Source: Roseivirga sp. UBA6061
GTDB taxonomy: Bacteria; Bacteroidota; Bacteroidia; Cytophagales; Cyclobacteriaceae
Direction: 5' to 3'
DNA: 64,000 nucleotides
Assembly (NCBI GenBank): GCA_002427745.1
Contig: DIYF01000146.1
Span: 69,707 to 133,706, forward strand
Each line of letters begins with the position of its first letter. Within the stretch, counting starts at the first letter, position 1. The position numbers and the translations under genes were made by a program. The notes beneath the pieces were generated by a model, which had not been told where the DNA came from, did not search any database, and saw nothing but the letters and a program-made list of their open reading frames with translations. Positions 53,601-62,873 of this stretch are shown here, piece by piece.

Positions 53601-55965
53601 GGATACAGCCTATGTATTCCCACGTGGCCAGCAGGGGCGTTTTAACATCTCTCTGAATGTCTCCAACCGTTGCGGCTTTGATACTACCCTGGTACAAACC
53701 ATCGATGTTTTCGACATTCCGGAACCTCCTTCAATCCCATCAGCGGTATCACTATGTGAGGGAGATTCGGAGCCATTGAATGCCAATGCCACCAATACTC
53801 CCGGACTTACTTTTGAGTGGAGAGACAGCCAGGGGAATCTGGTAAGTAACTCTGCCCTTTTCACAGTAACGGATCCGGAGGTATACACGGTTACCATCAG
53901 CAATGCAGGAGGTTGTACTTCTTCGGGATCGGTCTTTGTCGGGCCGCCCTTCGAAATATCGCTGCCCGATGCCCAAACGATCTGCCAGGGTGATGCACTG
54001 ACACTAGACCCACAGGTAACAGCCTTTAATTATGTATGGACTGTGCTCAATCCGGATAATACAACCACAAGCCTGCCCAATCAGCAGAGAGCTGATGTAA
54101 ACAGCAGTGTGCCCGGAGTATATACCTATGTAGTCTCTATTGAAGACCCCATTACTCCCGGTTGTTTTGTGAACGACTCTACGGTTGTGACTATCGGAGC
54201 CACTCCATTGGCCACAGCCAGTAATATTGTTGATGTGGCCTGTGGTGACTCTAACGGAAGCTTCGATTTCGATTTGACGACTTCAGGAAGTTACACCTAT
54301 GAGGTAATAGACAACAGTGGTGCTGTGGTAGATCAAAATTCGGCCTTTAACGGCCCCGGCTCAACTACGGTAGGCGGTTTACCAGCAGGTCTCTACACTG
54401 TTCGTTTTACTGACAATAGTAGCGGCTGTACGGGCTCACTGGATAACGTTCAGATAGAAAGTACGGCTCCTGATTTCACGATTACCAATGTAGCACTCAC
54501 AGATGCAGACTGTACCAATCCTACCGGTGCCATTACTGTCAGCCTGAGTATAGATGTATTCCCGATCTCTTATACACTTACGAATACCACAACAGGTACT
54601 GCACTACCTACAGTTACCGGAGTCACTGCCAATCCCGGCACTACTGACTTTACAGTAGCCAATATTCCGGGTGGTACTTACGATTTAGTAGTGACCTCAA
54701 GTGGAGGATGTGTGCAGAGCAATCCGGGCATCATAGTCAGCACCCCAACGGATGCACAACTGACTACAGAGCCTTTCCTGGATATTTGTGGAGCTAACGC
54801 ACCTTTAATTGCCACCAGCACAAGTCCTGGTGTTGTCCTGACCTGGACGGGACCGGGAGGTTTCAATCAGGTCGACAATGGAAGCGTCACAACAACTGTC
54901 AGCGGTATCTATACCGTTACGGCCACCCATCCTACGGAAGCTTTCTGTCCGGTGAGTCAGGAAGTAGAGGTAAATCTGGCTATACAGCCTATTGTCACTA
55001 TTACGGGTTCTGATACCGAATGTGATGGCACTGAAACCCTTACGGCTCAGGTGACCAATCCTCAACCAGGTGTAACTTATGTTTACAACTGGTCTAACGG
55101 AGCTACCGGGGCATCAATAACCGTAACTACAGATGGCACTTACGATGTAACGGTAAGAGAAAGTACGAACCTGACCTGTACCGGTACAGCATCAGAAGAC
55201 GTGACCTTCCCGGTTCCGTTAGAGGCCACATTGACTTCAGGACCGGCCTGTCAGGATGGTAATCCGATCACTTTGACGGTAGATGTTACCAGTGGTACAG
55301 CCACCAGCTTTACCTGGACGAGAAATGGCACCAGCATTCCGGGTAGCACCAATGAAATCAATGTAAGTGAAGAAGGTTCTTACCTGGTGAGGGTTAATGC
55401 CGGACCATGTTTTATAGAGCGAGGTATTGAAATCCGCAGAAGCCCGATACCAGATGGTTTACTGCCTGAGCAGGGCTTTTACTGCCCCAGCAGAACCAAT
55501 AATGAAAGCTTCATAGCCGGAGAAGGTTTTGTTTCCTATGAATGGACACTGGACGGAGAACCCTTCCCTGATGCAGGTCAGGTGTTGGAAGTGACCAGTG
55601 CCGGTATTTACGAAGTAACGATGACTACCATACAGGGATGTGAGCAGGTTGACACCATAGAGATCATTGAGAGCTGCGATCCGGTAGTTCTGGCACCCAA
55701 TGTAATTGTACCGGGTTCAACACCACCGAACAACGTATTCTCTGTGGTACCGAACGACTTTGTAGATCAGTTTGAGATCTTCATCTACAGCCGTTGGGGT
55801 GAATTAATCTATCAAAGCAATTCTGCAGAATTTAAATGGGACGGTACGCTGGACGGTGAAATTGTGCCGCTTGGAACCTATCCCTATATCATTAGGTTTA
55901 CCAGCCGATTTGAGCCTGAAAGAGGTACTTTCGAGCAATTCGGATCTGTGGTGGTATTAAGATAA
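50665..55965 (+). CDS. Giant T9SS type B surface protein with duplicated propeller-like module and Ig/PKD repeats
   Basis: A 1766-residue exported protein from a GTG start with signal peptide (GKTRILTFLAGFCFCLSLQG). Two related modules of roughly 380 residues start near residues 28 and 558 (NWYFTNNDQ... and NTWYFGNGAG...; GDLLFYSDG and GDVLFYSDG about 530 apart) and look like beta-propellers. PKD-like domains lie near 385-470 and 930-1015, then several Ig-like, Thr/Ser/Asn-rich domains to about 1670. The C-terminal ~90 residues (FEIFIYSRWGELIYQSN, FKWDGTLDGEIVPLGTYPY) are a gliding-associated type B sorting domain. The partner PorP/SprF gene is divergent. A strong terminator follows. It is a likely adhesin. 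Confidence 0.92.
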   Translation: MVGKTRILTFLAGFCFCLSLQGQNFTRHNWYFTNNDQALIFGKEPDAMSFFDQGKVAQANSGEKLTATDPTSGDLLFYSDGINIYDATHQIMVNGDGISTDPAAVQGMSVSPVPGIGNESLYYLIHRDNTGTILYTVVDMSLQGNRADGLPVGEVRPAQKNVPAGINSRGDGMLTLASSDMTEFWLVTQNSGDGNFEIHEVPAFAPGGSVFNTIGLLDLTVEITASHLAYHPPTAKIAIVPSNDVNIQIVDFNEGTPELVFNSAVANSFVPNQIFGGSAGWSFDGQKLFFSRNTATDGNLYRIDLMDPLASVEPVFNTPLGESLSLLLAPDSTVYHIYSETQGGDRILGRINEPDSALVDLDYESDVFMGQTLGSNYFSQFTPDRNIMPQVVISFQGTEICPENPIQFFSQFTPPTAEPTSYNWDFQPVGMTSNLRAPIMTFTEAGMLTVTLNVEINGRNIPSNTLITEVIDSDLQVSLSDTTICEGETLELDADPASGGGMPMGGPFTYLWSTGESTAQINVTEAGNYWVVVTPTTGCPVYATAAVEVYGDPNPIANTWYFGNGAGIDFKEVDGLPPPPRSITEAHAMDAPEGTATISDQNGDVLFYSDGRTVWNRENGVMPNGTAIGGDSTSAQSVVILPFADDDTQYYVFTTQEVYGENTYLLKYSVIDMKEDDGRGDVVVKDITLFARSTERLIGVEGAWVVAHEYGNNSFRAYPITADGIGAPVISSEGSVHSLNDEFSGQASMKFSADASLIAVALIEGNDDYVELFEFDGMTGEITEFDYRIDLNEGGPALNDQVYDVHFSPGAQKIFASLNNRNQASPGGRILEYRIDTLSTEASRLASRTDITQGSGLAHNIGAMQTGADGQIYVAVETPGNPGNSAFLSSIAATEDTLQASGFNPQQIILAVGNSRLGLPNFVLTNRDELSGPAMSAPDTTCVEERIELTGTGTSDIDEFLWQIVEEATNNTVFSAPGMDTAYVFPRGQQGRFNISLNVSNRCGFDTTLVQTIDVFDIPEPPSIPSAVSLCEGDSEPLNANATNTPGLTFEWRDSQGNLVSNSALFTVTDPEVYTVTISNAGGCTSSGSVFVGPPFEISLPDAQTICQGDALTLDPQVTAFNYVWTVLNPDNTTTSLPNQQRADVNSSVPGVYTYVVSIEDPITPGCFVNDSTVVTIGATPLATASNIVDVACGDSNGSFDFDLTTSGSYTYEVIDNSGAVVDQNSAFNGPGSTTVGGLPAGLYTVRFTDNSSGCTGSLDNVQIESTAPDFTITNVALTDADCTNPTGAITVSLSIDVFPISYTLTNTTTGTALPTVTGVTANPGTTDFTVANIPGGTYDLVVTSSGGCVQSNPGIIVSTPTDAQLTTEPFLDICGANAPLIATSTSPGVVLTWTGPGGFNQVDNGSVTTTVSGIYTVTATHPTEAFCPVSQEVEVNLAIQPIVTITGSDTECDGTETLTAQVTNPQPGVTYVYNWSNGATGASITVTTDGTYDVTVRESTNLTCTGTASEDVTFPVPLEATLTSGPACQDGNPITLTVDVTSGTATSFTWTRNGTSIPGSTNEINVSEEGSYLVRVNAGPCFIERGIEIRRSPIPDGLLPEQGFYCPSRTNNESFIAGEGFVSYEWTLDGEPFPDAGQVLEVTSAGIYEVTMTTIQGCEQVDTIEIIESCDPVVLAPNVIVPGSTPPNNVFSVVPNDFVDQFEIFIYSRWGELIYQSNSAEFKWDGTLDGEIVPLGTYPYIIRFTSRFEPERGTFEQFGSVVVLR

Positions 55966-55986
55966 AGCCAACAGAGCCTAACAAAA

Positions 55987-56023
55987 GAGCGGCCTTCTGA
56001 TAGTTCAGAAGGCCGCTCTTTTT
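55987..56023. terminator. Bidirectional Rho-independent terminator between the adhesin and pgk
   Basis: GAGCGGCCTTCTGA (55987-56000) pairs perfectly with TCAGAAGGCCGCTC (56005-56018) around a TAGT loop, followed by a T run on plus and preceded by AAAA, giving a T run on minus. It lies between convergent genes. Confidence 0.95.
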
Positions 56024-56044
56024 ATATCTGTACTTTAGTTGATC

Positions 56045-57229
56045 TTACTGCAGTGCTGCCACACCCGGTAACTCTTTACCTTCCATGTACTCAAGCAGTG
56101 CTCCACCCCCGGTAGATACATAAGACACATCATTGCCATACCCCAGGGTGTTTACCGCAGCAGCAGAATCGCCACCACCTATGAGTGAGAAACCGCCCGC
56201 TTTGGTTGCCTCAACAATTGCCTCAGCTACAGCTTTAGTACCACCGGCAAAGTTTTCCATTTCGAAAACGCCCATAGGTCCGTTCCAAAGTACTGTTTTA
56301 GATTCCTTTACTGTATTTGAAAAAACCTGAGCAGCCTGCGGCCCTATGTCAAGTCCCATCCAGCCATCAGGAATAGCATGGTTCATCCCAATCTGGGTAT
56401 TAGCGTCATTACTGAAGTTATCAGCCAGTACAGAGTCGATAGGCAGCATCAGGTCAACCCCCAGATCTTTCGCCTTTTGGATCAGCTCTTTGGCAAGATC
56501 GAGTTTATCTTCCTCCACCAGAGAGTTACCGATACTGCCCCCCATGGCTTTGAAGAACGTGTATGACATACCTCCTCCGATAATAAGGTTATCTACTTTT
56601 TCGAGCAGTCTCTCGATGATGAGGATCTTGTCAGAGATTTTAGCGCCTCCCATGATTGCCGTATAAGGTTTCTGAGCCTCATCCAAAACTTTTTGAGCAT
56701 TCTCCAACTCGGCCTGCATAACAAAACCACAACCCTTCTCCTCAAAAAACTGCGCTATGATGGAAGTGGAAGCATGTGCACGATGAGCTGTTCCAAATGC
56801 ATCATTGATATAAATATCTCCGTGCTCAGACAGTGATTTGGCGAATTCTACATCCCCTTTAGTCTCTTGCTTATAGAACCTCAGATTTTCCAGTAAAAGG
56901 ATTTCTCCTGACTTCAATGAAGCCGACTGTGATTTGGCTTCGGCACTGATACAATCATCCGCAAACTGTACGGTTCTGTCAAATACCTTACTCAGGTGAT
57001 CGACCAGGTGCTTTAATGAAAACTTATGTTCCGGTCCTTCCTTGGGTCTGCCCAAATGAGACATCAAAACCACAGCACCACCTTCATCAAGTATTTTCTG
57101 AATCGTAGGTGTGGCCGCCTTAATACGGGTATCATCGGTAATGGCGAAATCGCCATTTAAAGGCACGTTGAAGTCTACCCGGATGAGGGCCCGCTTCCCG
57201 TTAAAATCAAAGTCGTTTACAGTGTTCAT
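56045..57229 (-). CDS. pgk: Phosphoglycerate kinase
   Basis: A 394-residue glycolytic enzyme making ATP from 1,3-bisphosphoglycerate. RVDFNVPL near 17-24, [18 protein letters not shown] near 55-72, [11 protein letters not shown] near 156-166, GGAKISDKI near 195-203, and the ATP-site NGPMGVFE and GGGDSAAA motifs near 314 and 350 are intact. The length fits a single-copy PGK. It faces the adhesin gene across a bidirectional terminator and is probably preceded on its strand by the Sua5 gene 51 bp away. Confidence 0.98.
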   Translation of the reverse strand: MNTVNDFDFNGKRALIRVDFNVPLNGDFAITDDTRIKAATPTIQKILDEGGAVVLMSHLGRPKEGPEHKFSLKHLVDHLSKVFDRTVQFADDCISAEAKSQSASLKSGEILLLENLRFYKQETKGDVEFAKSLSEHGDIYINDAFGTAHRAHASTSIIAQFFEEKGCGFVMQAELENAQKVLDEAQKPYTAIMGGAKISDKILIIERLLEKVDNLIIGGGMSYTFFKAMGGSIGNSLVEEDKLDLAKELIQKAKDLGVDLMLPIDSVLADNFSNDANTQIGMNHAIPDGWMGLDIGPQAAQVFSNTVKESKTVLWNGPMGVFEMENFAGGTKAVAEAIVEATKAGGFSLIGGGDSAAAVNTLGYGNDVSYVSTGGGALLEYMEGKELPGVAALQ

Positions 57230-57280
57230 GCGTTTTCTGTTAATCTTTTTTATCTCCAGAATGGTTTGTTGGTCGTATCA

Positions 57281-58243
57281 TTAGTCAATTGCTGCAGCTC
57301 TTTTCAGACGGTCGTTCACAGCTCTGCCCAGCCCCACATCGGGTACTTTAACCGCAATAATCTGCTCTACTTCATCTTTTCCGTCAAGCATCCGCATCAT
57401 TCCAAAAAGTTGCTTAGCCGCCTCTCGCACATCTCCTCCGGGGGCTAGTTTATATTGTTTCTCTGCCGGTACCTGAGGTAATAACTCATCAAAAACCAGC
57501 ACAGCAAATTGCTCATTTTCAGGTAAAGTAAAAGCCTCTGCCGAATCTATCAAAACAAACGATTTCCCTGGGGCGTAGTGGCTCTTGAGCATACCCGGGG
57601 CCGCTGGTGTAGAGCTGGAATGGGCCTGAACCTCAATCTTACCCAGTACCTCTTCAATGGCCTCAATGGCCAAACCTCCCATCCTTAATACAGCAGGTTG
57701 ATCTCCTTCAAAGCTTACTATAGTAGACTCAACGCCTACTTCGCAATTACCACCATCCAGAATATAGGGAATATCCTGGCCCAACTGCTGTTGAACATGT
57801 GCCGGACTCGTGGGACTAACATATCCAAAGGGGTTAGCACTGGGAGCCGCTACAGGAAAGTCGATTGACTCGAGCAGACTGAGCGTCAGCGGATGATTTG
57901 GTATCCTTACCGCCACTGTATCCAGCCCGGAGGTAACCAGGTCGGGTATGAGTGATTTTTTCTTAAAAAGAATCGTTAACGGACCCGGCCAGAATTTTTC
58001 AGCCAGCTTTTCTGCCACAGCGGGAATTTCTTTAACAAAGTGCCTGACTTTTTCGAGCGAATTGGTGTGAAGAATCAGAGGGTCGAAGCTCGGTCGTTTC
58101 TTCGTTGAGAAAATAGATGCCACAGCATCCACATTCAGTCCGTTACCTGCCAGTCCATAAACGGTTTCTGTCGGAATGGCCACCAGTTTACCCTGTTGAA
58201 GCAGGCTTCGGGCTTTCGCTACATCTCTCCCCAGCTCGGCCAT
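57281..58243 (-). CDS. L-threonylcarbamoyladenylate synthase (Sua5 type)
   Basis: A 320-residue enzyme that makes threonylcarbamoyl-AMP from Thr, bicarbonate and ATP for the t6A37 modification of tRNA. The YrdC domain shows LVAIPTETVYGLAGNGLN near 21-38, KKRPSFDPLILH near 50-61, and PWPGPLT-like FWPGPLTILF; SANPFGYVSPT near 147-157 follows. A C-terminal Sua5 domain (about 225-320) distinguishes it from the short YrdC. I begin at ATG 58243 (MAELGRDVAKA); the longer frame only re-reads the end of the TPR gene, whose stop is one base away. Confidence 0.93.
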   Translation of the reverse strand: MAELGRDVAKARSLLQQGKLVAIPTETVYGLAGNGLNVDAVASIFSTKKRPSFDPLILHTNSLEKVRHFVKEIPAVAEKLAEKFWPGPLTILFKKKSLIPDLVTSGLDTVAVRIPNHPLTLSLLESIDFPVAAPSANPFGYVSPTSPAHVQQQLGQDIPYILDGGNCEVGVESTIVSFEGDQPAVLRMGGLAIEAIEEVLGKIEVQAHSSSTPAAPGMLKSHYAPGKSFVLIDSAEAFTLPENEQFAVLVFDELLPQVPAEKQYKLAPGGDVREAAKQLFGMMRMLDGKDEVEQIIAVKVPDVGLGRAVNDRLKRAAAID

Positions 58244-58244
58244 C

Positions 58245-58961
58245 TTATTGCAAACAGTTTTGGGCAATGGCCTCTTGCGCATCTTCAATGCCATAACCAG
58301 AAGCACTCTGCAGATACTCACAGCCCTCTGTGCGATTGCCTATGGTAATTTCAGCCAGCCCCAGCCAGTAGTAGGCTTCTCCCAGGTCGCTTTTCAGTTC
58401 TATTGCCTTTTTAAAATCAAAAATGGCATCGTCCATATTGTTGATCCTCAGCTCAACCTTGCCCTTATAGAGATAGATAAGCGGATTATTGGCTCCAAGT
58501 CTTAAAGCAAATTCGAAATCGAAAAGTGCACGATCAAACTCATTGTACCTGGAAAGAATAGCCCCTCTGTTCACATAGGCATCTGTAACATCCGGTTTGA
58601 TTTCAATGGCCTTGTCATAATCCTGCATAGCCCCCACATCGTCTCCCAGCATTCGCTTGCCATTTCCGCGATTGTAGTAAGCCCGGTAGTCGGTGCTGTC
58701 TATTCGAATGGCTTCATTAAAGGAAAGGATGGATTGCGCCAGGCTATCAATCCTGATCAAGGCAACCCCTTTAGCATTGTGTGCCATGAAGTTATCATTG
58801 TTTCTGGCAATTACACGATCGAAAAGTCTGATGGCCTCCTGATAATTCTCGAGGTCCATTTGATTTCTGCCCTCTGCAATCAATTCTTCTTCGGACATGC
58901 TGCAGCCTGTTGACAGGACAATCAGCAGGGTAACTCCTAAAACTTTCAGCGCTTTTCCCAT
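58245..58961 (-). CDS. TPR-repeat lipoprotein
   Basis: A 238-residue lipoprotein. From ATG 58961 the signal peptide is MGKALKVLGVTLLIVLSTGC with Cys20 as the lipid site, followed by SMSEEEL. The rest is about six tetratricopeptide repeats (ENYQEAIRLFDRVIARNNDN; AYYNRGNGKRMLGDD; AYVNRGAILSRYNEFDRALF; AYYWLGLAEITIGNRTEG), a protein-binding scaffold. The seven extra residues of the longer frame carry no signal. It is one base from the Sua5 start, so the two are coupled. Partner unknown. Confidence 0.85.
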   Translation of the reverse strand: MGKALKVLGVTLLIVLSTGCSMSEEELIAEGRNQMDLENYQEAIRLFDRVIARNNDNFMAHNAKGVALIRIDSLAQSILSFNEAIRIDSTDYRAYYNRGNGKRMLGDDVGAMQDYDKAIEIKPDVTDAYVNRGAILSRYNEFDRALFDFEFALRLGANNPLIYLYKGKVELRINNMDDAIFDFKKAIELKSDLGEAYYWLGLAEITIGNRTEGCEYLQSASGYGIEDAQEAIAQNCLQ

Positions 58962-59073
58962 GGCATTGACTTGAGTGCGCAAAGATAAGGGGTAGCCTCA
59001 AAAGAAAAAGGTTTCGCAAAAACTAGCTATGCTCTGCTTAGAAAACAGCCTAAAGTGGAAACCTCCTGCTTTA

Positions 59074-61899
59074 CTAGTTATTCGTTAACAAAATGCGGGT
59101 AGAGAAGTTCTCTCGCTTGTAGTTGATCCTGACCAGATAGGGCCCGGGAGCCATACGGTTTCCCTGGGTATTGGTACCATCCCAGAAGAGCTCGTTATTT
59201 CCCTGAAAGCCCAGGCCGTTAGACAGAATCTTCACCAGCTGTCCGGAGGAGTTATAAATTCTTACCCAGATAAAGCTTGTCTCAGGCAGGTTAAACCGAA
59301 TAGTCACCTCGTCTACGAAGGGGTTAGGGAAGGGAGATTCGACTTCTACATTATCTCCAAAGCTCACCACCTCAGGTCTCACCACATCCGTAATGCGGGA
59401 AACAAACAAGCCATTGCCATGTGTGGCCGCTACTACCCGACCATCAAGCCTGCGATAGTCAACCATATTCACGATTGAGTTCCCGATGACCTCGGGAGAT
59501 TCAAGCTCCCAGGTGATACTGCCTGACGAGAGATCGGTAGTGCTATAAAGACCTGTGCTGGTAGCCAGAAAGTACTCGGCAGAACCGTTGGTTTTAGGTA
59601 CTACGCGTACCCAGCGCACAGATGGTCCATTTCCACTTCCATCGGCATTCTCTTCAAGGTTCCCTGATACGTCTGTAAATGTTGCTCCGCCATCAGTCGA
59701 GCGAAATATACTGACCACCCCATAGTTGGTAAAGGTCACCACAACTTCAGAGGCATCAACCGGGTTGACCGAGACAGAGCCTATATTGGCTTCAATCGGG
59801 AACAGATTTGATGTAATATCTGTAACGGTGTAGTCATCAGAATGGGCATCTTCAATTTTAAACAAGCGCCCCAGTGAAGTACCAAAGAATACGATATTGG
59901 CCGGCTCCGTAGAAACTTCCACAGCACTGATTACTCCGCTCGGAATTTCTGTGTCGTTAAGCCTCGTCCAGTTTACAGAAGTAGGGTCCTGAGCCCCTGA
60001 AGGAATCTGGCTTAGGTTCCTGTTTCTCCAGAGAAAATCACCCCCTGCCAGATACATGCGATTGCCGTTATTGGGATCAAGGATGTAGGGGTTAATAAAC
60101 AGGTAAGGCTGATCCGGATCGGATCCTCCTCCTATCGGGTCAACCCGGGCAAAAGAAGTAAGTTCAAATTCATCGTTCAGCGTGAGCCTGAAAATACGGC
60201 TGTTCTGGAAAGACATGTAGTAATAAATACCAAAGCGCGTTGAAGCCGTATAGGCCCCGTCCCCTCCTATTATTCTTCTCGTATTATCCTGTGTGAGCGT
60301 AGTGGTAGATAACAGGCTTCCATTGTCCTGCAGACCACCGGTTACAAAGTTATCACTGGGGAATCGGCTCACATGACCGGTATAATACTGTGTGGTGATG
60401 TATCCGTTATTCAACGACTCATAGGCTACCTCATCGGCCATGGCATTGGTAGAACGAAAAATCCCTCCGTCATTAGCCGAGAGAATCACATTTGGATTTG
60501 ACGGCAGAAAGAGCATTTCGTGCTGGTCGGGGTGGTGGCCGGGGTAAACAGCAACTCCTTCCACATTCGGGTCATAGCCTCCGATCAGAGTAGTATTGTT
60601 CCTGGTGGCAAAACCATCCGTAGAGCGATATAAATTCGTACCTCCCAGAAAGACGGTATTTTCATCTGTAGGATGTACTCTGACAAACATATCGTAGGAA
60701 TCCTGAGAATCGAACAACTCAATATCTCCTGTGCCATCGGGCAAGCCATTCATCGTCTCCACCCTGTTGGCCGCACGGTTAAATCTTCTGAGGGTATGCG
60801 TATTGCGGGTATCCGAAATAAAGTAAACAATACCGGGGTTGCCCGGAGCAGAACCAATTTCTGTTCTTCTGGTGGGCACGCCAGGCTCACCAAAAAACTT
60901 CTGCCAGTTTACGCCATCAGTAGAGCGATAAAAACCACCGGCATCTGCAAGCTCATCAGGATCATTGGTTACTGAGCTCAGAGTGGCATAAAACGTTCCA
61001 TCACTTGCCCTGTGCAGGTCTGTATAAAAGATAGAAGTAACCTCATTTAAATCAGTACTGCCAAGGCCCAGAAGATCTCCGCCCAACACAGTCTGCCAGC
61101 TTTGTCCTCCGTCCGTTGAGCGAACAATGCCGCCAAAGATGGCCGCTAAGATTTCGTCCTCGCTGTCGTTATTGGGGTTAACAGCCAGGTCCCAGACATA
61201 ATTAAACGGGAAATCGAAACTACCCGGGTTATTGGTTTCAGTAGAGGCCAGCTTCTTCCAGGTACGTCCCCCGTCAGTCGACTTGAACATACCATCGCCA
61301 CGAAAAGGAGCGCCTGAGGCTCTGCTTGAATTTCCTATCAATTCTCCGGTACCATAGTACCAGACATTTTCTTTTCCCGGCCGTATGTCCTGCACAATAG
61401 CGGTAACACTCTGGAGCTGGTCTATGGCCGTAGTCTTGGTCCAGCTGGCTCCGGCATCCTCAGAGCGCCATACACCGCCTGAAACCCCTCCGGCCAGCAA
61501 AATATTCTCATTAGTCACATCAATGGCCAGAGCCCGTGTTCTGCCTCCGAAGTTTTCCGGTCCGATGGCACTCCAGTCAAGGGCCTCAGAAGACTCAGAC
61601 CCTGCGGATTGACGGGCAATTGAGTTATCTACTCCGGCCAGCTGTGCCTTGGCATAGCTCAGCTCTTTTTTGCGCATGTCTGCCGGTACTGTTTTGGTCT
61701 GAGGATTTATCAGTCGCATTTCCTCATACTCTCTTCTGGACTGTACGTTTTCCTTTGCTCCGATCTCTGATCTGGCCTGCGGGGGAGCAACTACATCACT
61801 CACCTCCGGATGATCAGCCAAAAAGACGTTTGCCACGGAAATCAGTACCCAAACGGCTACCAACCCCAGGAAAAACCCTTGTAGTTTCAGTTTTTTCAT
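59074..61899 (-). CDS. Secreted BNR/VPS10-like repeat protein with T9SS type A sorting domain
   Basis: A 941-residue exported protein. N-terminal hydrophobic anchor or signal (LKLQGFFLGLVAVWVLISVA). From about residue 105 it holds many sialidase/VPS10-type repeats with S-x-D-G-G-x-T/S-W cores (STDGGRTWKKL, STDGGQSWQTV, STDGVNWQKF, STDGGATFTDV), typical of beta-propellers. The C-terminal ~85 residues (SPFPNPFVDEVTIRFNL, VRIYNSSGQLVKIL, FWDGTNTQGNRMAPGPYLV) are a type A T9SS sorting signal. No catalytic residues of sialidases can be assigned, so a glycosidase call is not supported. It is monocistronic. Confidence 0.9.
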   Translation of the reverse strand: MKKLKLQGFFLGLVAVWVLISVANVFLADHPEVSDVVAPPQARSEIGAKENVQSRREYEEMRLINPQTKTVPADMRKKELSYAKAQLAGVDNSIARQSAGSESSEALDWSAIGPENFGGRTRALAIDVTNENILLAGGVSGGVWRSEDAGASWTKTTAIDQLQSVTAIVQDIRPGKENVWYYGTGELIGNSSRASGAPFRGDGMFKSTDGGRTWKKLASTETNNPGSFDFPFNYVWDLAVNPNNDSEDEILAAIFGGIVRSTDGGQSWQTVLGGDLLGLGSTDLNEVTSIFYTDLHRASDGTFYATLSSVTNDPDELADAGGFYRSTDGVNWQKFFGEPGVPTRRTEIGSAPGNPGIVYFISDTRNTHTLRRFNRAANRVETMNGLPDGTGDIELFDSQDSYDMFVRVHPTDENTVFLGGTNLYRSTDGFATRNNTTLIGGYDPNVEGVAVYPGHHPDQHEMLFLPSNPNVILSANDGGIFRSTNAMADEVAYESLNNGYITTQYYTGHVSRFPSDNFVTGGLQDNGSLLSTTTLTQDNTRRIIGGDGAYTASTRFGIYYYMSFQNSRIFRLTLNDEFELTSFARVDPIGGGSDPDQPYLFINPYILDPNNGNRMYLAGGDFLWRNRNLSQIPSGAQDPTSVNWTRLNDTEIPSGVISAVEVSTEPANIVFFGTSLGRLFKIEDAHSDDYTVTDITSNLFPIEANIGSVSVNPVDASEVVVTFTNYGVVSIFRSTDGGATFTDVSGNLEENADGSGNGPSVRWVRVVPKTNGSAEYFLATSTGLYSTTDLSSGSITWELESPEVIGNSIVNMVDYRRLDGRVVAATHGNGLFVSRITDVVRPEVVSFGDNVEVESPFPNPFVDEVTIRFNLPETSFIWVRIYNSSGQLVKILSNGLGFQGNNELFWDGTNTQGNRMAPGPYLVRINYKRENFSTRILLTNN

Positions 61900-61929
61900 G
61901 TTCGCTAAAGATAACGCAAGAATGCCACT

Positions 61930-62508
61930 TTAATACGTACGGGCCGACATTTTACCCTCCATCTTTCTGGTTTTCTCTACCATGCGCAAGATGGATTTAT
62001 TCTCATCTGTCTCTGCAGCTACTTTATCCAGTGGCAACCAGGCCAGGTCATTGGATTCATGACTTACTTTAAATGGAGTACCCCTGCGTACCTGAATAAC
62101 ATAGCGGATATCAAAGTGTTCATGTTCCGGGACACCTTTCCTTTCAGGAATAACATGGATATCCAGATCAAAAATCTGTTCAGAGAGCAATTCAAGCCTC
62201 TCCATTCCGGTTTCTTCAAGGGCTTCTTTCAGGGCTACCCGGCTTACGTTCTCATCTCCATCAGCATGCCCTCCCGGCTGAAGCCATCTGTTGAGTTTGG
62301 CATGGTGCGTCATGAAGGCATAACCACAAGACTCATCTATAATCCAGGCCGAGCCCGTTATATGCCCCTTTAACAAGGACCGCTCGAAGCAGTTCTCATG
62401 AGTCTCTATCAGCTCGATAAAACGCTTTTTATAGACCATCTCTGCCGGATAGTCACTTTCATATCCGGCAAGCTCGTCAAGTAATTGCCTGCGCTGGTCA
62501 GAGGCCAT
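61930..62508 (-). CDS. Nudix hydrolase
   Basis: A 192-residue Nudix protein. The Nudix box is at about 80-102: GGHADGDENVSRVALKEALE then ETG, which fits GX5EX7REUXEEXGU with the usual Arg changed to Lys. Before it is KLNRWLQPGG, after it an HFDIRYVIQV strand. Substrates of this subgroup are unknown; nucleoside diphosphate derivatives are the usual targets. The start overlaps the end of the next upstream gene by 11 bp. Confidence 0.88.
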   Translation of the reverse strand: MASDQRRQLLDELAGYESDYPAEMVYKKRFIELIETHENCFERSLLKGHITGSAWIIDESCGYAFMTHHAKLNRWLQPGGHADGDENVSRVALKEALEETGMERLELLSEQIFDLDIHVIPERKGVPEHEHFDIRYVIQVRRGTPFKVSHESNDLAWLPLDKVAAETDENKSILRMVEKTRKMEGKMSARTY

Positions 62509-62869
62509 CCGTAATCACAATATTCACCTTATTTACTTTCCCTTTCTTCAGGGTATCCACGATAGAACCACCGTTGGTATTATCCAAATCGCCTTTCGTT
62601 ACCAGGATGTAATAAGATGCCGCTTCCAGCTTTTTGAAGGTCACCTGTCCCTTGGCATTAGTCAGTTGGTACTTCTGCAGATCATTCGCTTCTTTGGTAT
62701 AGTCGTCCTCATTTCTAAAGATTCGGACCTTGGCATCCTGTACCACATTACCCAGGGCATCCACCACCGTAATCTTGAGCTTGGTACTTAAGATTTGCGC
62801 CTCAGCGTTTTGTTGAACCAACACAGTGCCCATCAACACGATGAGCATAACAGGGAGTAGTCTTTTCAT
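62498..62869 (-). CDS. Secreted protein with carboxypeptidase-regulatory/Cna-B-like domain
   Basis: A 123-residue exported protein: signal peptide MKRLLPVMLIVLMGTVLVQQ ending at NAEAQ, then a single beta-sandwich domain of about 95 residues (KLKITVVDALGNVVQDAKVR; AKGQVTFKKLEAASYYILV) like the carboxypeptidase regulatory or Cna-B folds common in Bacteroidota surface proteins. ATG 62881, four codons earlier, is possible but overlaps the upstream gene. The Nudix gene starts inside its last codons. No ligand can be predicted. Confidence 0.75.
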   Translation of the reverse strand: MKRLLPVMLIVLMGTVLVQQNAEAQILSTKLKITVVDALGNVVQDAKVRIFRNEDDYTKEANDLQKYQLTNAKGQVTFKKLEAASYYILVTKGDLDNTNGGSIVDTLKKGKVNKVNIVITDGL

Positions 62870-62873
62870 TACT

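Noticed and set aside
58241..58321. Upstream extension of the Sua5 gene start
   Set aside because: The added residues are the end of the TPR gene read in another frame and have no resemblance to Sua5 N-termini.
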